A stretch of 64,000 nt of DNA from DATAEE01 sp963725145 (GTDB taxonomy: Bacteria; Acidobacteriota; Vicinamibacteria; Vicinamibacterales; 2-12-FULL-66-21). The position numbers and the translations under genes are program-made. A model generated the notes under the pieces. The model was not told the origin of the DNA. It did no database searches and saw only the letters and a program-made list of their open reading frames with translations. Shown piece by piece: positions 29,063 to 38,079 of this stretch. Numbering within the stretch: the stretch's first letter is position 1; every line of letters starts with the position of its first letter. The DNA is taken from the NCBI GenBank assembly GCA_963725145.1, contig CAVRXL010000010.1, positions 186,001 to 250,000 of the forward strand. The letters run 5' to 3'.

Positions 29063-30417
29063 AGGAAGAGAATAAGCGAGCGGCTTACAATGTCTGCGTG
29101 AGGCTCGCGTTCCTCGCCGCCGTCTTCGTTTTCGCCCTATTGAACGCGGTCCGGCTAAAGCCGGACACTACGCAAACTCTGAAAACTGCACAAACTCTAA
29201 AAACACTCGTCGAAATCGAAAGTCCAGCGCCCGCCGGATCGGCGCAGCCGCACCTCGCGGATGCCTTTGACGGCGCGGTGATCCTGAGCTGGCTCGAGCG
29301 CACCGCGTCCGGTCACCGGTTCCGCTTCGCGACACGCCGCGACAATCGATGGACCGAGCCCGTGACGATCGCCGAGGGCGATCGATTCTTTGCCAACTGG
29401 GCGGATGTCCCATCGGTCGTCCGCCTGCCTGACGGCTCGATCCTGGCCCACTGGCTCCAGACGAGCGGCCCCGGAAAGTACTCCTACGACGTGATGCTCC
29501 GACGCTCGCCGGACAACGGTCGCACGTGGTCCGCGCCGCTGGTGCCGCATCGCGACGGAACGGAGACGGAGCACGGGTTCGTGTCGATCGTCCCCTGGCC
29601 GGGCAACCCGTTCGGCAGCAGCTTCGGAGTGATCTGGCTCGACGGGCGGGACTTTGCGAATCGCGGCGGCCACGGGGAAGCCGGGATGAAAGCCGAGATG
29701 TCGCTGCGCGCGACGGTGCCGTCGCAGATGACCGGAGGGATCGTCAGCGGGAGCGGTGCCGTCTCCCCGCCGGTCGCCGTCTGGACGCAGAGCAAGGAAA
29801 TGCTCGTCGACTCGCGCGTGTGCGAATGCTGCCCCACCGCTGCCGTGCGCACGAGCCGCGGCGTCGTCGTCGCGTATCGCGATCGGAGCGCGGGCGAAGT
29901 CCGCGACATTGCGGTTGCCCGCTTCGAAAATGGACGCTGGACCGACGGCAAGGTCGTCCACGCCGACAACTGGCAGATTCCGGGCTGTCCCGTGAACGGT
30001 CCGGCGCTCGCGGCGTCGGGATCGCGCGTCGCGCTCGCGTGGTTCGCGGCGCCGGAGAACAGCGCGCGCGTGAGCGTGGCATTCTCGAACGATGCAGGCG
30101 TCACCTTCGGACGCCCGATTCGCGTCGACGATGGCCTGCCTCTCGGGCGCGTCGCGATGACGACCCTCTCCGACGCGTCGGTGCTGGTGGGCTGGCTCGA
30201 GTACGTGAAGGATCCCGCGGGAAAGGCGGCGGCCTGGGCGGAGTTTCGCGTGAGGCGCGTCGGCCCCGGTGACGCGCGGGGCGAGGCGACGACGGTCGCG
30301 CGCGTGACACCGGACCGCGCGAGCGGGTATCCGCGGCTCGCGCGCTCCGGTGACGTCGTTACGTTTGCCTGGGTTGCCGACGATCGGGTGAAGGTCGCGG
30401 CGATGGCGCTGCGATAG
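29059..30417 (+). CDS. Secreted sialidase-like (BNR/Asp-box) protein
   Basis: 452 residues from a GTG overlapping the ADOP 1 stop (GTG 29098 gives a cleaner signal peptide, RLAFLAAVFVFALLNA). A six-bladed propeller is indicated by Asp-box motifs SPDNGRTW and SNDAGVTF, with FRFATRRDN, LDGRDFANRGGHG and a CECCPTAAVRTSRG segment, as in bacterial exo-sialidase-like proteins. Catalytic residues cannot be assigned securely, so substrate is open. VRLKPDTT after the signal peptide is encoded by a palindromic repeat (29149-29171), followed by a short phrase array (AAACTCTGAAAACTGC). Its last 59 bases overlap a convergent gene. Confidence 0.75.
   Translation: MKEENKRAAYNVCVRLAFLAAVFVFALLNAVRLKPDTTQTLKTAQTLKTLVEIESPAPAGSAQPHLADAFDGAVILSWLERTASGHRFRFATRRDNRWTEPVTIAEGDRFFANWADVPSVVRLPDGSILAHWLQTSGPGKYSYDVMLRRSPDNGRTWSAPLVPHRDGTETEHGFVSIVPWPGNPFGSSFGVIWLDGRDFANRGGHGEAGMKAEMSLRATVPSQMTGGIVSGSGAVSPPVAVWTQSKEMLVDSRVCECCPTAAVRTSRGVVVAYRDRSAGEVRDIAVARFENGRWTDGKVVHADNWQIPGCPVNGPALAASGSRVALAWFAAPENSARVSVAFSNDAGVTFGRPIRVDDGLPLGRVAMTTLSDASVLVGWLEYVKDPAGKAAAWAEFRVRRVGPGDARGEATTVARVTPDRASGYPRLARSGDVVTFAWVADDRVKVAAMALR
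29149..29171. repeat. Palindromic repeat inside the sialidase-like gene (GTCCGGCT stem family)
   Basis: GTCCGGCTAAAGCCGGAC followed by ACTAC, in frame, encoding VRLKPDTT right after the signal peptide. Twin of 9412-9434. Confidence 0.92.
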
Positions 30418-31192
30418 GCTCGTACGGCGTCAGCATTCCAGCCCGGGACGGCAAATAGATGGTTTTTGCTTCCCCCTCGCGCGCCATGAAGACGGGAAAG
30501 CCGTTATAGTCCTCGACCGCGCGGAAGCGCGCTTCGTCGAATTCCACGGGCGCCCCGGCCGGGCGCCAGCGCACGCCTCGATACGTGATGAAGATGGCGT
30601 TGAGGCCCGTCGGCCGCTCCAGCGAGATCACGCCCGGCGGCACCACGGCGGCTGCGGAACCAGCCGTGCCGGCGGTTCCGACGAGGGGCGGGGTAGTCGG
30701 CGGCTGGGATTCCTCCGTCTCGAAAAGCGGGACGACAGGGCCCACGACCGCGCCACGGGCCGCTTCGGCATAGCTCCCTACTGGAAACGAGGGGGCCTGG
30801 CTGCCGGTCGTCCCTGCCAGCGGTCCCTCGCGGCGGCGCTCGTATGGCTGGAGCCGGCCGCCAGACAACGGAACGAAGATCTTGCCGTAGAGATCGAGGA
30901 ACTTGTCGGTGTAGAACGGCACGCCGCGGTGCGAGCCGGAGCGCACCATCCGGTTCCCGTCGAAGTGCTGGATCGCGCCTGCCGGATAGTAGACGCCGTC
31001 GGCGAATGGAACGGGCTCACCCGCCCGATACCAGTCCTCGCCGTCGGCAACCACCTCGGGCGGCGGCGTCGCGACGTACATGACCTGCGCCGCGGCGAAG
31101 CCGGAGACGAAAGTGGCGCAGAGCGTGGCGAAGAGAATGATGGGCGCCAACTGAGCGATTTTTCGAGTCACGATGTTCCCCCGGTTCGTCAT
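30359..31192 (-). CDS. Secreted hypothetical protein
   Basis: 277 residues. A signal peptide (KIAQLAPIILFATLCATFVSGFAAA) is followed by two similar beta-rich modules. Residues about 100-125 (SHRGVPFYTDKFLDLYGKIFVPLSGGRLQPYE) resemble 225-265 (VEDYNGFPVFMAREGEAKTIYLPSRAGMLTPYE), separated by a Pro/Ala-rich linker. No family name can be given. The duplication suggests an envelope-associated binding protein. It is divergent from the UPF0182 gene and overlaps the convergent sialidase-like gene by 59 bases. Confidence 0.7.
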   Translation of the reverse strand: MTNRGNIVTRKIAQLAPIILFATLCATFVSGFAAAQVMYVATPPPEVVADGEDWYRAGEPVPFADGVYYPAGAIQHFDGNRMVRSGSHRGVPFYTDKFLDLYGKIFVPLSGGRLQPYERRREGPLAGTTGSQAPSFPVGSYAEAARGAVVGPVVPLFETEESQPPTTPPLVGTAGTAGSAAAVVPPGVISLERPTGLNAIFITYRGVRWRPAGAPVEFDEARFRAVEDYNGFPVFMAREGEAKTIYLPSRAGMLTPYEPIAAPSPRPSPDRRQPRQT

Positions 31193-31227
31193 TTGTCCAA
31201 ACCGCGTGCCAGAATAGACAAGCTGAG

Positions 31228-33996
31228 ATGGCCAAGGAACGCTCCCGGCTCTTCCGCCCGACCATCCTCCTGGTCGGCCTGTCTATCGTCTTCCTGCTCC
31301 CGTCGGTGGCGGCATTCTACACGGATTGGCTGTGGTTCAAGGAAGTGGGCTTCGAGGCGGTCTTCGCCAAGCGGCTGCGGATGTCGTTCCTCACCGGAGG
31401 CGTCGTGTTCGCGGCGGCGTTCGCGGCGCTCTGGGCGAACGCGCGACTCGCGCTCTCGGTGCTGACTCAACCGTACGTCGTCATCGCATCTTCGGCGCAG
31501 GGTCAGCCGATCCTCTTCAACCGCCCTCAGGTGCGGCGCGCCGCGACGCTCATCGCGACGGTCGCGGCGCTCGCCATGGCGCTCCCCGCGTCGAGCCGCT
31601 GGCTCGATCTGCTGGAGTATCGGTACGCCGTCCCGTTCGGGCAGCGGGACCCGATCTTTAACCGCGACGTGGCGTTCTACGTGTTCCAGCTGCCCGTGTA
31701 CGAGTTCGTGCGCGGACTGACGCTCGCGGTCGTGGTCCTGTCGCTGGTCTTCGCGGCCGGAATCTACATCCTCGCCGGCGCGGTCGGGATCAACGCGCGG
31801 AATCGCGTGGACACGACGCGGCGGTCCCGAATCCACCTGTCGCTGCTCGCGGCCGCGCTCTTCGTCGTGATGGCGGTCGGCGCGTGGCTCGACACATCGC
31901 GGATCCTCGTCTCCCCCTCCGGCATCGTGCACGGCGGCTCGTACGTGGACGTGCACGCGAGGCTGCCGTTTCTGTATACGACCGTCGCCGCGCTCGGGAT
32001 CGGGGCAGTCCTCGCCGTCGTGCACGCGTTCTCGCGGCGGGTGTGGCCGATTCCGGCGGCCATCGGCCTCTATCTGATCGTGGCGACGACGGGCGCGTTG
32101 TACGCAGCGATCGTCCAGCGCGTATTCGTCGCGCCGAACGAGCAAGTACGGGAGCTCCCCTTCATCGAGCGGAACATCGCGGCGACGCGGCGTGCGTTCG
32201 CCCTCGACGCGGTCGAGGAGCGCGAGCTGCCCGGCGACACGCTGCTGACCCGCGCGGACGTCGCCGCCAACGCCGAGACGCTCGAGAACGTACGGCTCTG
32301 GGATCACCAGCCGCTCCTCGACACGTTCGGTCAGATCCAGGAGATTCGCAGCTACTACGACTTCGTCTCGGTGGACAACGACCGCTACGTCATCGACGGC
32401 AAGTACCGGCAGATCATGCTGTCGGGGCGCGAGCTCAACTCCGACACGCTGCAGAACCGGAGCTGGGTCAACGAGCGGCTGACCTTCACGCACGGCTACG
32501 GTCTCACGCTGGGCCCGGTCAATCAGGTGACGAGCGAGGGGCTGCCCGTCCTGTTCATCAAGGACATCCCGCCGGTGTCGACGCCCGACTTCCAGGTGCG
32601 CGAGCCGTCGCTGTATTTCGGCGAGCTGGCCAGCAACTACGTCCTCGTCGGCACCCGCACGAAGGAGTTCCACCACCCGAAGGGGGACGACAACGTCTAT
32701 ACCGAGTATTCCGGGCGCGGCGGCGTGCCGCTCGGCGGCTTCTGGCGGCGGCTGCTCTTCGGCCTGCGGTTCAGATCCACCGACATCCTGCTGACCGACG
32801 TCCTCACGCCTGACAGCCGCGTGCTGTTCCATCGCCGGATCAGGGACCGGCTCGGCGAGATCGCGCCGTTCATCGCCTACGATGACGATCCTTACCTCGT
32901 CATTGCCGACGGACGGCTGTTCTGGATCTGCGACGCCTACACCATGACCGGCCTGTATCCGTACTCGACGCCCGCCAGGCCGGGACTCAACTACATCCGC
33001 AACTCGGTGAAGGTCGTCGTCGACGCCTACGACGGCACGACAACGTATTACCTGGCGGACGAACAGGATCCGCTGGTGCAGACGCTGGCGCGTGTGTTCC
33101 CGACCCTGTTTCGCCCGATCGCCGAGATGCCGGCGGCCCTCCGGCGCCACGTTCGCTACCCGGAGGACATCTTCGCGATTCAGACGGCGGTGTTCTCCAC
33201 CTTCCACATGACGAACCCGGGCGTGTTCTACAACAAGGAGGACCAGTGGGAGGTGCCGGCGATCGAGAGCGAGGGGAATCCGGTGCTGATGCAGCCGTAC
33301 TACACGATCATGAAGCTGCCGGGTGAGAAGCGTGCGGAGTTCATCCAGATGCTGCCGTTCACGCCGCGCCGGAAGGACAACCTCGCCGCCTGGATGGTGG
33401 CGCGAAGCGACAGCGACCACTACGGCAAACTGCTCGTGTTTCAGTTCCCCAAGCAGAAGGTCGTCTTCGGCCCGCGGCAGATCGTAGCCCGGATCAACCA
33501 GGATCAGGTCATCTCGCCGCAGATCACCCTGTGGAACCAACAGGGGTCGCAGGTGATCCAGGGAACGCTGCTGGTCATCCCTATCGAGCAGTCGCTCCTG
33601 TACATCAGGCCGCTCTACCTGCGCGCCTCCGGTGGACGGATCCCGGAGTTGAAGCGCGTCATTGTCGCGCATCAGAATCAGATCGTGATGGAAGAAACGC
33701 TGCCCGGCGCCCTGAACCGGATCTTCGGCCCGGGCGCGGCGCGGGTCGATCGTCCGGCCGCGTCCCCCGTCGGCCCGCTCGCCCAGTCGAGCGCGCCTCC
33801 GGCGCCGACGCCGGTCACCGACGGTACGCCGGCCGTGCCGCCTCGGGCCGGCGAGAGTCTCGACACGCTCGCCGCGCTCGCGCAGGAGCATTATCAGCGT
33901 GCGCTGCAGGCGCAGCGTGACGGCAACTGGGCGCTCTACGGCGACGAAATCAAGAAGCTCGGCGACGTCCTGGAACGCATGAAGGCACGCAAGTGA
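31228..33996 (+). CDS. UPF0182 family membrane protein
   Basis: 922 residues. About seven N-terminal membrane helices (PTILLVGLSIVFLLPSVAAFYTDWLWFKEVGFEAVF...) are followed by a ~500-residue soluble domain and a Pro-rich C-terminal segment. The DWLWFKEVG and VFTKRL-like opening and the length identify UPF0182 (COG1615), a conserved family of unknown function. The last four bases overlap the start of the hydrolase gene (GTGA), so the two are probably co-translated. Confidence 0.9.
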   Translation: MAKERSRLFRPTILLVGLSIVFLLPSVAAFYTDWLWFKEVGFEAVFAKRLRMSFLTGGVVFAAAFAALWANARLALSVLTQPYVVIASSAQGQPILFNRPQVRRAATLIATVAALAMALPASSRWLDLLEYRYAVPFGQRDPIFNRDVAFYVFQLPVYEFVRGLTLAVVVLSLVFAAGIYILAGAVGINARNRVDTTRRSRIHLSLLAAALFVVMAVGAWLDTSRILVSPSGIVHGGSYVDVHARLPFLYTTVAALGIGAVLAVVHAFSRRVWPIPAAIGLYLIVATTGALYAAIVQRVFVAPNEQVRELPFIERNIAATRRAFALDAVEERELPGDTLLTRADVAANAETLENVRLWDHQPLLDTFGQIQEIRSYYDFVSVDNDRYVIDGKYRQIMLSGRELNSDTLQNRSWVNERLTFTHGYGLTLGPVNQVTSEGLPVLFIKDIPPVSTPDFQVREPSLYFGELASNYVLVGTRTKEFHHPKGDDNVYTEYSGRGGVPLGGFWRRLLFGLRFRSTDILLTDVLTPDSRVLFHRRIRDRLGEIAPFIAYDDDPYLVIADGRLFWICDAYTMTGLYPYSTPARPGLNYIRNSVKVVVDAYDGTTTYYLADEQDPLVQTLARVFPTLFRPIAEMPAALRRHVRYPEDIFAIQTAVFSTFHMTNPGVFYNKEDQWEVPAIESEGNPVLMQPYYTIMKLPGEKRAEFIQMLPFTPRRKDNLAAWMVARSDSDHYGKLLVFQFPKQKVVFGPRQIVARINQDQVISPQITLWNQQGSQVIQGTLLVIPIEQSLLYIRPLYLRASGGRIPELKRVIVAHQNQIVMEETLPGALNRIFGPGAARVDRPAASPVGPLAQSSAPPAPTPVTDGTPAVPPRAGESLDTLAALAQEHYQRALQAQRDGNWALYGDEIKKLGDVLERMKARK

Positions 33997-35234
33997 TCAC
34001 GAGACGAGCCTTCGTCCGCCGCACGCTCGCGGGACCCGCGGCCGCCGCGCTTGCGCCGCTCGTACAGACGCGAACGCCGCTCGAACGCGCCGCGGCCGTC
34101 CTGCGAGGCCGGTTTCAGAATCTGCGCCGGCATTTCGTCTTCGAGTACTACCCGTGGTACGGCACGTCGCCGTGGACGCATTGGGAGCAGTGGGAACGCA
34201 ATCCGCCGACCGATCTCGCCGCGACGAGCGTCCCGCTGCTCGGCGCGTACGATTCGCGGTCGGCGAGAGTGCTCGAGCAGCACGCGCGGTGGATGGCCGA
34301 CGCCGGGATCGGCGCCATCAACGTGAGCTGGTGGGGTCCGGGCGACTACACCGACCGCGCCGTGCCGCTCCTGATGGACGTCATGCGCGCCCACGACATC
34401 CACGTGGCGTTCCACCTGGAGCCGTACGATCACGGCCGCGCCAGGAACTTCGCGCGTGACGTCCTGTACCTGGTCAAGGAGTACGGCGAGCGCCGCCGGT
34501 GGGATGCGCTACTGTTCCTCGATCGTGCGGACGACTCGAAAGGGCCGGTGTTCAAAACCTTCTTCACCATCCTCCCGGAGAAGGAGACCGACTGCCACGG
34601 CGTGACGCGGGAGGTCCGGTTTCACGTGGCGCCGTCCACGTGGCGCGAGCAGATCGACATCATCCGCCGCGAGCTGCGCTCGAGCTTCGACCATGTCACG
34701 CTCCTCTCCGACTCTCCAGATGCGGACAAAACGGCCGAGGCGGGCTTCGATGGCCTCGCCATCTACAACAACTACATCAGGCCGTCGTCGTGGCCGGACC
34801 TCGCGGCCGCGGCCTCCCGCCGGAACATCGTGTTCTCCTTCAACATCAACCCGGGCTTCGACAGCATCGCGCCGCGCACCATCGAGCCGGACTCCTGCTA
34901 TCGGGCGCCCGCGTTCGAACCGCCGGCCGACTCGCTCGACTGGCGCGGGGACGGACGCCGGCGCGCCCATTCCCTCGCGCTCCAGCGCATCTCGGAGTCG
35001 TTCGAAGCGACGGTGACGCTGCAGGCGGAGCGCCGACTTTCGAACGCGCGCAAGGGCTTTTTCCTCGCCTACATCTGCACGTTCAACGAATGGCACGAAG
35101 GGACCGCGTTCGAGCCCGCCAAAAGCTGGGACGACCTGAGTGAGGAAGAGCGCAAGATCGGGTACCACAACCCGGACGACGGTGGGTACCGACTCAAAGC
35201 GTTGAAGAAACTCATACAGTCGGTGAGAGATTAG
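33993..35234 (+). CDS. GH99-like glycoside hydrolase, Tat-exported
   Basis: 413 residues from GTG. A twin-arginine leader (TRRAFVRRTLAGPAAAALAPL) precedes a TIM-barrel hydrolase with motifs EYYPWYGTSPWTHW, INVSWWGPGDYTD, AFHLEPY and FNEWHEGTAFEPA, which match glycosyl hydrolase family 99 (endo-alpha-mannosidase/mannanase) and the conserved WEG/EW-EGT active-site end. It probably cleaves alpha-mannan-type glycans outside the cytoplasm. It is coupled to the UPF0182 gene, an unexplained association. Confidence 0.8.
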   Translation: MITRRAFVRRTLAGPAAAALAPLVQTRTPLERAAAVLRGRFQNLRRHFVFEYYPWYGTSPWTHWEQWERNPPTDLAATSVPLLGAYDSRSARVLEQHARWMADAGIGAINVSWWGPGDYTDRAVPLLMDVMRAHDIHVAFHLEPYDHGRARNFARDVLYLVKEYGERRRWDALLFLDRADDSKGPVFKTFFTILPEKETDCHGVTREVRFHVAPSTWREQIDIIRRELRSSFDHVTLLSDSPDADKTAEAGFDGLAIYNNYIRPSSWPDLAAAASRRNIVFSFNINPGFDSIAPRTIEPDSCYRAPAFEPPADSLDWRGDGRRRAHSLALQRISESFEATVTLQAERRLSNARKGFFLAYICTFNEWHEGTAFEPAKSWDDLSEEERKIGYHNPDDGGYRLKALKKLIQSVRD

Positions 35235-35242
35235 ACGCTTTC

Positions 35243-35430
35243 AGCATTGTCGATTGAGGATTGCTGATTGAGGATTGATTGACGATTGGGGATTGACGAT
35301 CGCCGATTCATTTCGGATTGACGATTGGGCATCGATGCTCAATCGAACAATCTGCAATGAATCATCAGTCGACAATCCTCAATCCGAAATCAATCCTCAA
35401 TCGAAATTCCCCAATCACAAATGTGCCAAC
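35243..35430. repeat. GATTG/CAATC phrase array with shared centre
   Basis: About 80 bases of GATTGAG, GATTGCT and GATTGAC phrases lead to a centre (GGGCATCGATGCTC, 35328-35341). The following ~80 bases contain the complementary phrases (CAATCCTC, CAATCGAC). The whole can form a long imperfect hairpin. The gap between GH99 and ADOP 2 holds nothing else. Confidence 0.85.
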
Positions 35431-35460
35431 TTCCTTGCACGTTAGCCGTCTAACCTTTCT

Positions 35461-37884
35461 ATGACCTCCGTCTTGCTCGATTTGAAACACTCCCTTCGCT
35501 CCTTCCTTCGCCAGCCCGGCATCCTGATTACGTCGCTCGCCTCGCTGGCGCTCGGCATCGGCGCGACCAGCGCGATCTTCAGCGTCGCGTACGCCGTGCT
35601 CGTGCGGCCTCTGCCGTACCCGGAGGCCGATCGGCTCGTCACCGTGTGGGAGACGATGCCGGGAAACGATACGCGGCTGGTGGCGCCCGGGAACTACCTC
35701 GACTGGCACGCTGAGGCGAAGTCGTTCGCAGCGCTCGCGGCCTACAGCGGGACGGAAGTGAACGTCGCCGGCGCGGGCGAAGCGGAGCGGGTGCCAGGGC
35801 TGACGGTTTCGGGGGAGTTCTTCCAGATGCTCGGCGCCGACGCCGCGGTCGGCCGGGTCTTCACGGCGGCGGACGATGAACGGTCGGACCGGATTGTCGT
35901 ACTGAGCGCGGGATTCTGGCGGCGACGGTTCGGCGCGGATCCCGGAATCGTGGGCCGCGTCATCCGCCTTGACGACGTCCCCTACACGATCGTCGGCGTC
36001 GTGGATGCGGGCTTCCGGTTCCACGAGCCGGCGGAGGTCTGGCGGCTGGCGGACCGCGGCGTGCCGACGCTGGGCGGTCTGCCGCGCGACGTCGCGCGCG
36101 GCCGCGACATCCACATCATCGAGGTCGTCGGCCGGTTGAGGCCGGAGGTCCCGATCGAGCGGGCGGAAGCGGAGCTGCAGACGATCGCCGCGCGCCTGGC
36201 GGCCGCGCATCCGGACACGAATACGGGGCTGGGCGTCAACGTCGTCCCGCTGCGGGAGACCGTCGTCGGCGATACACGCCCGGCCATCCTGCTTCTCAGT
36301 TCGGCGGCAGGCCTCCTCCTGTTGATCGCGTGCGCGAACGTCGCGAACCTTCTGCTCGCGCGATCTGCCGCGCGCCGGCGGGAGCTGGCCGTACGCGTGG
36401 CGCTTGGCGCCAGCCGCGCACGGCTGGCCCGTCAGCTCTTCGCGGAGAGCCTCGCGCTCGCGATCGCCGGCGGATTGCTCGCGCTCGGCGTCGCCCGCCT
36501 TGCGCTGTCGGCGCTTCTGCGGCTGGCGCCGGAGGACGTGCCCCGCGCCGCGGAGATCGGCCTCGACCCGGCGGTGCTGGCCTTCACTGCGGTCGCGTCT
36601 CTGGGAACCGGTCTGCTCTTCGGCCTCGCGCCGGCGCTCAGCGCCTCGACGCCGCCGGCGGCGGCGCTGCACGACGCGTCGCGCGCGGTTGCGGGCGGGC
36701 GCCGCGGCAGCCGTCTCCGCCGCGCCCTCGTCGTCTCGGAGCTGACGCTCGCGCAGGTTCTGCTTGGCGCGGCCGGCCTCCTCATCGTCAGCTTCGTGCG
36801 GCTTGCCGCGACCGACGCCGGATTCGCGCCCGGCGGGCTCTTGACGATGCAGGTCGCGCTCACGGCGGAGAAGTACGGCGATCCGGCGCGGCGCGAGCAG
36901 TTCTACGACGCCGTGCTCCAGGAGCTGCGCGGGCTGCCGGGAGTGTCGGCCGCGGGCTCGGTCATGGTGCTGCCGATCGAGGGCTCGCGTAACCGCGGCT
37001 TCTGGATCGTCGGCCGGCCCGATCCGCCGCCCGGCCAGAACCTGAGTGTTGATTTCCAGATCGTGAGCGACGACTATTTCCAGACCCTCGGAGTGCCGAT
37101 CGTTCGCGGCCGTGGACTGACGGCGGCGGACGGGCGGACGGCGGCGCCGGTGGTCGTCATCAATCTCGCGATGGCGTCGCGGTTCTGGCCCGGTGAAGAT
37201 CCGATCGGGAAGCAGATCCGGTTCGGCCTGGCCGCGCCGAGGACGATCGTCGGAATCATCGGCGACGTGCGCCACCGTGGACTGCACCGACCGGCCGATC
37301 CGCAGGCGTTCCTGTCCTACCGCCAGGACTTCGAACCGCTCTGGAAGTCCGCGGCCCTCGCCGTGAGGACGACGGGCGACCCGGCGTCGCTGGCGTCCGC
37401 CGCGCGCGGGGCCATCGCGAAGGTCGATCCGGACCAGCCGGTCGGACGCGTGCGGACCATGGAGGAGGTCGTCGCGCGTTCCGTGGCGCCGCGGCGCTTC
37501 ACGATGACGCTCGCGTCGGCGCTCGCCGCGCTCGCGGCGGCGCTGGCCGCGGTCGGCACCTACGGCCTGCTCGCCTGGCTGGTCGCCTCCCGGCGTCGGG
37601 AGATTGGCATCCGGATGGCCCTCGGCGCCGCGCCCCGATCGATCCTCGGCATGATCCTCAGGCAGGCGCTCGGCCTGGCCGGTGTATCCGCCGCGCTCGG
37701 CCTGATCGGCGCGCTCGCGCTGGGACGCAGCATGCGGACCCTGCTCTTCGCGACCGCGCCGACCGATCCGTTGACGCTCGGCGCGGTCACGATCGGGCTG
37801 GGCCTGCTTGCGCTCGTCGCGTCCGCGGTTCCGGCGTTTCGCGCCGCGCGAGTGGATCCGGCGTTGACGATGAGAGATGAATAG
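35461..37884 (+). CDS. ADOP-family orphan ABC permease 2
   Basis: 807 residues. Opens LKHSLRSFLRQPGILITSLASLALGIGATSAIFSVAYAVLVRPLPY, then two MacB-core/FtsX halves, ending LLAWLVASRRREIGIRMALGAAPRSILGMILRQ and a final three-helix block. It has no repeat insertions. The loop VINLAMASRFWPGEDPIGKQIRFG is useful as the uninterrupted counterpart of the ADOP 3 site. It is flanked on both sides by GATTG/CAATC arrays. Substrate unknown. Confidence 0.92.
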   Translation: MTSVLLDLKHSLRSFLRQPGILITSLASLALGIGATSAIFSVAYAVLVRPLPYPEADRLVTVWETMPGNDTRLVAPGNYLDWHAEAKSFAALAAYSGTEVNVAGAGEAERVPGLTVSGEFFQMLGADAAVGRVFTAADDERSDRIVVLSAGFWRRRFGADPGIVGRVIRLDDVPYTIVGVVDAGFRFHEPAEVWRLADRGVPTLGGLPRDVARGRDIHIIEVVGRLRPEVPIERAEAELQTIAARLAAAHPDTNTGLGVNVVPLRETVVGDTRPAILLLSSAAGLLLLIACANVANLLLARSAARRRELAVRVALGASRARLARQLFAESLALAIAGGLLALGVARLALSALLRLAPEDVPRAAEIGLDPAVLAFTAVASLGTGLLFGLAPALSASTPPAAALHDASRAVAGGRRGSRLRRALVVSELTLAQVLLGAAGLLIVSFVRLAATDAGFAPGGLLTMQVALTAEKYGDPARREQFYDAVLQELRGLPGVSAAGSVMVLPIEGSRNRGFWIVGRPDPPPGQNLSVDFQIVSDDYFQTLGVPIVRGRGLTAADGRTAAPVVVINLAMASRFWPGEDPIGKQIRFGLAAPRTIVGIIGDVRHRGLHRPADPQAFLSYRQDFEPLWKSAALAVRTTGDPASLASAARGAIAKVDPDQPVGRVRTMEEVVARSVAPRRFTMTLASALAALAAALAAVGTYGLLAWLVASRRREIGIRMALGAAPRSILGMILRQALGLAGVSAALGLIGALALGRSMRTLLFATAPTDPLTLGAVTIGLGLLALVASAVPAFRAARVDPALTMRDE

Positions 37885-37900
37885 CGCGTCTCTGCATGGT

Positions 37901-38071
37901 GGATTGAGGATTGGGGATTGTCGACTGATTGACGATTGAGGATTGGCGATTGACGATTCACTGCTGATTGTCGATTGGCATCGGTGCTCAATCGAGCAAT
38001 CAACGATGAATCGTCAATCAACAATCAACAATCACCAATCAGTCCTCAATCGACAATCGTCAATCCAAAAT
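37901..38071. repeat. GATTG/CAATC phrase array with shared centre
   Basis: Same structure as 35243-35430: GATTG phrases, centre GGCATCGGTGCTCAATCGA (37977-37995), then CAATC phrases. The centre differs by one base from the earlier one. It lies between the stops of the convergent ADOP 2 and MBL genes. Confidence 0.85.
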
Positions 38072-38079
38072 GTAGGTGT

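Noticed and set aside
31189..33891. 900-codon open frame antisense to the UPF0182 gene
   Set aside because: Third-position GC shadow of a real gene. No signal peptide, motif or plausible start, and similar shadows lie opposite coxA (10467-12137) and the kinase (16447-18519).
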